From Struthio camelus (Eukaryota; Chordata; Aves; Struthioniformes; Struthionidae): a DNA stretch of 64,000 nt. This document shows positions 59,621 to 64,000 of this stretch, piece by piece; position 1 is the stretch's first letter; each line of letters opens with the position of its first letter. Below the pieces are notes generated by a model that was not told the origin of the DNA, made no database searches, and was given only the letters and a program-made list of their open reading frames with translations. The position numbers were made by a program, and so were the translations under genes. The stretch lies in assembly GCF_040807025.1 (NCBI RefSeq), contig NC_090956.1, positions 1,290,517-1,354,516 on the forward strand, written 5' to 3'.

Positions 59621-60208
59621 GTTTCTTTGACAATGATTTCTTACTTTTTATTTCATGATCGGTATTGGGGAAAAAATTGGCACGTTACAACTGAAAGCAG
59701 ATTGATACAAAGTGACAGCCCACGAACACTGCAGAACAGTAGAAAAGGAAGCCATCCGATTGTTACGGTTCCAAGAGATCTGCAGCCTTCCGGGAACCTT
59801 TTCTTGGATGCCAGAAACAGAACTTAGGCAACTTAAATACCTAGCGGCAATTCTTTTTTAAGTAGGAATACCAGTTAAAACAGATTTCTTTACAAGCTTC
59901 ATATCAGAAATCACAATACTGTCCAATGTTAAATAGCATCTCATTTGTGTTAATATCATTTTTGACACATTTAAAGCGCAAGTAACAAACTCAATTGCTT
60001 TGGCATTTGAAAAAAAGAAAAAGTTTTGATATGAAAAACAATCTTGTGTGATATTTACTAGGGTGACCATGGATTTGAAAGCATTTACCACAGTTCTTTC
60101 AAATTTCCTGTTTATAACTGGATATGTTTCTCTTGATAAAAAACGCTACTTAGAAACTGCACAATCAGGAGAAATCTATGTAAACAGCAGACCTGGCTTC
60201 CTTAATAA

Positions 60209-60214
60209 TTTATT
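60209..60214 (-). terminator. Possible poly(A) signal for a beta-II-terminal PRKCB transcript
   Basis: Canonical AATAAA on the minus strand about 670 nt after the beta-II stop. A second lies at 59652-59647. Either would allow the beta-II exon to serve as a last exon. Confidence 0.3.
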
Positions 60215-60825
60215 ACTGCTCTGAAAGACCCAGCAAAGAAAAACTGCACCTGACCAAATACGAGCAAGTACAAGTCTCACGGAGGCATGAGGTTCTGTAG
60301 TGGGTTTAAACAAACGGTACGTTAGGACTGCACAAGAAGCAAGACTCTCTGTCGCACGTCTCCTGATAAACCGCTTGGTTGCATGAGGAGCCTACAGGCT
60401 TAGCTAGAGGCACCTGCACCGCAGGATGCACATCTACGTTATAGGGAAAAGTTTAATAAAAATCACTTGCTTGCCACTAAAGCTGAGAAGGCTACAGATG
60501 AAATGTGCATGATTATACTAAAAGACTAGAAAAAGGGAAGAGCAGGAACCAAAGCACACGGTTAAGAGATTTCTCCTAATTGTCACGGCCTGGACCTGAG
60601 TGCAGCCAGACGCTCACTCCATTCAACCTCTGTTAGCCAATAAATTGTTTTCATTTGCTACAAGTAAAATTTGATAAAAACATATTTGTGGTACTTACTG
60701 CATATCACCTACCATTCAGCATGCCCCAAATTACGTGAAGACACTTCTGGCTTTGAAATATGGTCACTCTAGTATTATTACTAAAGAAAAACCATGAATG
60801 CAACTTTTGCAATGGAAAATGTCAC

Positions 60826-61041
60826 CACAACAGCAGTTGGGACTGGATGATAAAGATGCAGGAATGAGATCTACACAGCTACTTAGCTCTTGGCTTCAGG
60901 TTTAAAAAACTCAGAGTTAACAAAGGAAAATCCTTCGAATTCTGACTGGTCAATGTTCCTGATGACTTCCTGGTCGGGAGGTGTTAAGACGGGTGGATGG
61001 CGAGTGAAAAACCGGTCGAAGTTTTCAGCATTGCGTCCACA
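60826..61041 (-). other. PRKCB: PRKCB beta-II exon in its internal form (coding plus 57 nt UTR)
   Basis: From the acceptor to a GTGACA donor beginning at 60825, exactly 216 nt, the exon size I recall for the mammalian beta-II exon when it is spliced onward to the beta-I exon. A stronger-looking donor (GTAAGTA) starts at 60698 and would give a 343-nt exon. In either case the beta-I exon becomes 3' UTR of the beta-II mRNA. Confidence 0.5.
60883..61041 (-). CDS. PRKCB: PRKCB alternative exon, beta-II tail (partial gene)
   Basis: 159 nt encoding the 52 beta-II-specific residues and TAA. The acceptor is a strong pyrimidine tract ending CTCTCATAG before TGT GGA CGC. The tail starts [17 protein letters not shown], carries the turn-motif threonine in VLTPPD (T641 in mammalian numbering), the beta-II V5 hexapeptide QEVIRN, and the hydrophobic motif FEGFSF (S660), ending FKPEAKS. 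The end differs slightly from the mammalian LKPEVKS. It lies upstream of the beta-I exon in the direction of transcription, as expected for the insulin-regulated inclusion of the beta-II exon described in mammals. The catalytic and regulatory domains are outside the window. Confidence 0.96.
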   Translation of the reverse strand, partial: CGRNAENFDRFFTRHPPVLTPPDQEVIRNIDQSEFEGFSFVNSEFFKPEAKS

Positions 61042-64000
61042 CTATGAGAGGGGAAAAAAAGAACGTATGGTGGGTGGAGAAACAAAGCAAACGGATGCGG
61101 TCTGCAGCAATCCCCTCCCATTCACACCTTGCAAAGCAGATTATTACAATGCAGCAAATGACAGAAAAGAAAAAGGTGCAAAACACTTATGAATTTTGTT
61201 AATTGTAAGGCGATGTTTTCTCATGGAATAGCCAGAGACTGACAAAAACCCTCTGGCTGCAGCATGGCAAGTAATTGCAGGAGAGGAATGAGATGGGAGG
61301 GCAATTACTTGCTGTCGTTTCCCTGTCTACATGCGATACTGTACCTTGGCTCAGGCTGCACCATGCACAGAGCAGTTCCTCCTTTGACAGACACCTAGGG
61401 TTTCACCCATATACACATCTGTTCTTCGTCACCCTTCCTTACCCAGGAACTGGAAGTTTTGGCCATGCCTGGACTGCTCAGACGATTCTCCTTGCTCCTG
61501 TTCAAGGAGAGGGCCGCTCGCCCTCGGCAGAGCTCCTCCTGGAAATCACAGCTGGCTGAATGCTTAATGCAGGCCACGTGGTTGTGCTACTGGAAAATTC
61601 CCGGTCTGCTCCGTCCCTTTCCAACACGCTTGTTAGACCCCGATGGTCCGCTCGGGCACCCAGCACTGCTTGGACAAGGCAGCCTGGCAGCAGGACCGAC
61701 TGCTGGCTCCGTGCAGCGGAGGAGGATCGGATCTACCCGAGCACGTGCCCTGTGGCTTCCCAACACCCACGCGGCGGCACGTCTCACCTCCGAAACGCGC
61801 TTTTCTCTCTTGCCCCTGAAGACAGCTAATAATCCCTGCCGCAGGTGGGGAAGAGCCCGAGAGGACCAGAGCGCTCCTCCTCCAGCCAGCAAAGGTAGAC
61901 GAGAGACCCCCAAAGGGTCCTGGCCACCGGCGACCACCGCGCTGGCTGGCGTGACGCCAGGGAGGAGGAAAACATGGGGCCTGAGCACCATCTGCGAGAG
62001 CCAGACCTCACCTGGAGCCAGCCCGCATCGCTCCTCGGCCGCGGGAGCGAGTGGCCGGGGCCGCCGCTGAGGACGGGGCTGGCTGTTCGCAGCCTCTGCA
62101 GCGAAAGGGAGAGGCAGGAGCAGGGAGACGTGCCAAACGCTTTATTTAATTTTCTTTGCAATCAAAACAAAGGGTCCTACAGCTACAGGTGCTGCAAGTG
62201 ATTATTTAATATAACAGCAGTAACTAATACCAGGTGGATACTGGGTTACTGCAGCAGTATGTGGGAATTCCTACTGGTCCATTAGGAAATGACACAGTTA
62301 CAAATTGTGCTCAATTACTACCTATCACATGCATGTCACATCCTGCATGAACCGCAGTTAATGGTTTTGTTTTAACGGTTGGTGAACTCTCTCTCTTATC
62401 GGAGCTGCCACACAAACAATGCTCTCCTGGCTCTACTTCCTGAGCAGAGCTGCACAAGCCAGCACCTCTCAATCCCTCATTTCTCTTTTCTCCTTCCATT
62501 TCCCCATGGAGAACACATGCTTCAAGTGCTGCGACAATTTTTCCTGGTATTTAACTTTCCTTTGCTGAGGAAACAGATTTACATTTTTAATAAACATCAG
62601 AATATAATAAAATATTAAAGACAAATACATGTACACGTCAACATTCCCCAGTTCCTTGCTCTGCCAGAGAGGAGGTTTCAGGGAAGCCAACGCAAACACC
62701 CGTCAGCCCTCCAATGTCGTGTTCTTTTGGCAGCTCTTATTATGTTCTTATAGCAACCAAGTGAGACACTTATTATCCTCAAATCTCTGAAAAGTTCAAC
62801 GGATAATGTTTGAGCTGATTTTAACTCTAGCTAAAGCAATGCTGGAAGCCTGCCTGTCCAGCCTGGGAGCCCACCTTCCCCATCACTGCGCCTCGCTCAT
62901 GGTTTGTAAGTCCATGTCTTGAGCCAACAGCCCATTTCCAGTCTGGATTTGTCAGGCTTCTGCTCACGAATGTGGAGTGGCCTTCCACATCATGGCCCTC
63001 CAGGAACAACTTTTTGGAAATCCCTGATTTAAAGCACAGAGCCCAAAATGAAAGAGGATCTCTCCCAAGAGGGTAACAGTCCCTGCACCAGAAGACTTGC
63101 AGCCCAGAACAAAAACCCGAAACAAAACCCCAGTCAGGAAATGGATAAGCAAGACACAGGTAAAACGCCCAGACCGGTAGACATGTGGCTTCTTGGCTGC
63201 TCTCTTTAAACAGCCCAAGTTCTTCTGCCTTACCGATCCCTGACTGCTCTTTGGACCCCAGCCCAAGGCAATTCCCCACCTCTTTCCTACTGAATACTTT
63301 GCTCCTGGGAGCAATGGGTGGATGCAAACTGCCTGGGATATGTCCATGCCCTGGGCAGGTGGATTCTTGACACGACATTCAGAAGTGAAAAAACATTGGC
63401 CTCTCGGTTATTTCCCCTCTCAGCTAGTCCAGCTGTACCCCTGTCCCCAGCGTGCAGCTGATGCCTGATCCCAGCCTGCCGTCTCCGCTGCACTGGGAGC
63501 AGTGTGGAAAGCGCACCCGAGCTGCACGCCTGGGACAGAGGTGCCGGTGCAGCGAAAGCCCTGAGGGTCTAGTCTGGAGAAGCATTTAAGGGGATTGCTT
63601 CGATAACACAATTTATTTCCAGAAGGTTCAAATACTGAAAGATAACCCCCTCTCTAATGCAGCAAGATAGCTAGAAAGTTTGTAGATGTCCAGAAACTAA
63701 GGCAATGAAATCGCAAGGTTATCTCCTGATGAGCTGACAATTCCCTAAATGAAGAATTTGAACAAAATCTATCACAGCTTCAGTTTCTTTAGGAAGAGCT
63801 GGTCACTACTCCAGACCATGCAGCCAAGTACAGCTTTAGATTCTTGCAAAAGGAAGGCTTAGATGTAGGACATGTTAGCATCAGCCTGAAAGCCATCATA
63901 TTAGCGTCAAAATAGAAAATAAATTCACAGAAATGAAGTCGCCAGTTCCACGAAGCCTGGAAGCTAAAACCATGAAACAGAGACATGGGCTTTTCTAGGC
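61042..64000 (-). other. PRKCB: PRKCB intron upstream of the beta-II exon (partial)
   Basis: From the beta-II acceptor to the right edge. No further PRKCB exon (such as the kinase C-lobe end leading into PPYKPKA) is present. A modestly GC-rich patch lies at about 61.5-62.1 kb. I see no repeats I can name. Confidence 0.85.

Larger units (their letters stand above)
57516..60825 (-). other. PRKCB: Intron between PRKCB beta-II and beta-I exons
   Basis: About 3.3 kb. AT-rich near both exons, with a CpG-dense core at about 58.2-59.62 kb that is open for 439 codons on the plus strand by composition only. Two minus-strand AATAAA hexamers (60214-60209 and 59652-59647) could end a beta-II transcript inside this interval. 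No other exon recognised. Confidence 0.85.

Noticed and set aside
57363-61041. PRKCB exon order first looked reversed (beta-I tail before beta-II tail).
   Set aside because: I had swapped the names. QEVIRN and a 52-residue tail mark beta-II (673 residues in mammals), while KLFIMN and a 50-residue tail mark beta-I (671). With correct names the order is beta-II then beta-I, as expected.
62827-63378. 183-codon minus frame in the PRKCB upstream intron.
   Set aside because: No domain, no PRKCB exon features, no splice context that I can support; likely chance.

Overview
This is vertebrate nuclear DNA, almost certainly from a bird. It holds interrupted genes with GT-AG introns, large CpG-rich blocks alternating with AT-rich blocks, GC-rich minisatellites and several CR1 LINE remnants, one with the typical avian CR1 3' end. 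The density of CpG islands and the short distances between exons suggest a gene-dense microchromosome-like region. I cannot name the species.

Two genes are supported, both on the minus strand. CACNG3 (TARP gamma-3, an auxiliary subunit of AMPA receptors) is complete in four coding exons: 47320-47110, 22988-22905, 21817-21677 and 20840-20329. The joined frame is 948 nt (315 residues plus stop) and ends in the PDZ ligand TTPV. PRKCB (protein kinase C beta) is present only as its two alternative C-terminal exons, the beta-II tail (61041-60883) and the beta-I tail (57515-57363). The rest of the kinase lies beyond the right edge. The tandem same-strand order PRKCB then CACNG3 matches the arrangement known from human 16p12.

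Layout from left to right: about 19.3 kb with no recognisable gene; a CACNG3 3' UTR candidate with poly(A) signals near 19.3 and 19.7 kb; exons 4, 3 and 2 close together (20.3-23.0 kb); a 24.1 kb first intron with four unrelated minisatellites (about 24.1-25.0, 26.7-27.15, 29.0-29.6 and 39.5-39.7 kb), several CpG-rich blocks and three CR1 remnants; exon 1 and a CpG-island promoter with CGG repeats and an upstream AUG overlapping the start codon; a 0.75 kb Z-DNA-prone minisatellite about 1 kb upstream of that start; a compact intergenic stretch with more CpG-rich blocks and homeodomain-motif-rich AT islands; the PRKCB beta-I and beta-II exons, separated by an intron with its own CpG-rich block; and an upstream PRKCB intron to the end.

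Both genes act in neuronal signalling: CACNG3 traffics and modulates AMPA receptors, and PRKC beta is a Ca2+/diacylglycerol-dependent kinase whose two tails differ in localisation. I found no RNA genes, prokaryotic elements, CRISPR arrays or intact viral genes. The many long open frames in the GC-rich and tandem-repeat regions are compositional artefacts. I see no convincing novel protein system; the most interesting points are regulatory and structural.
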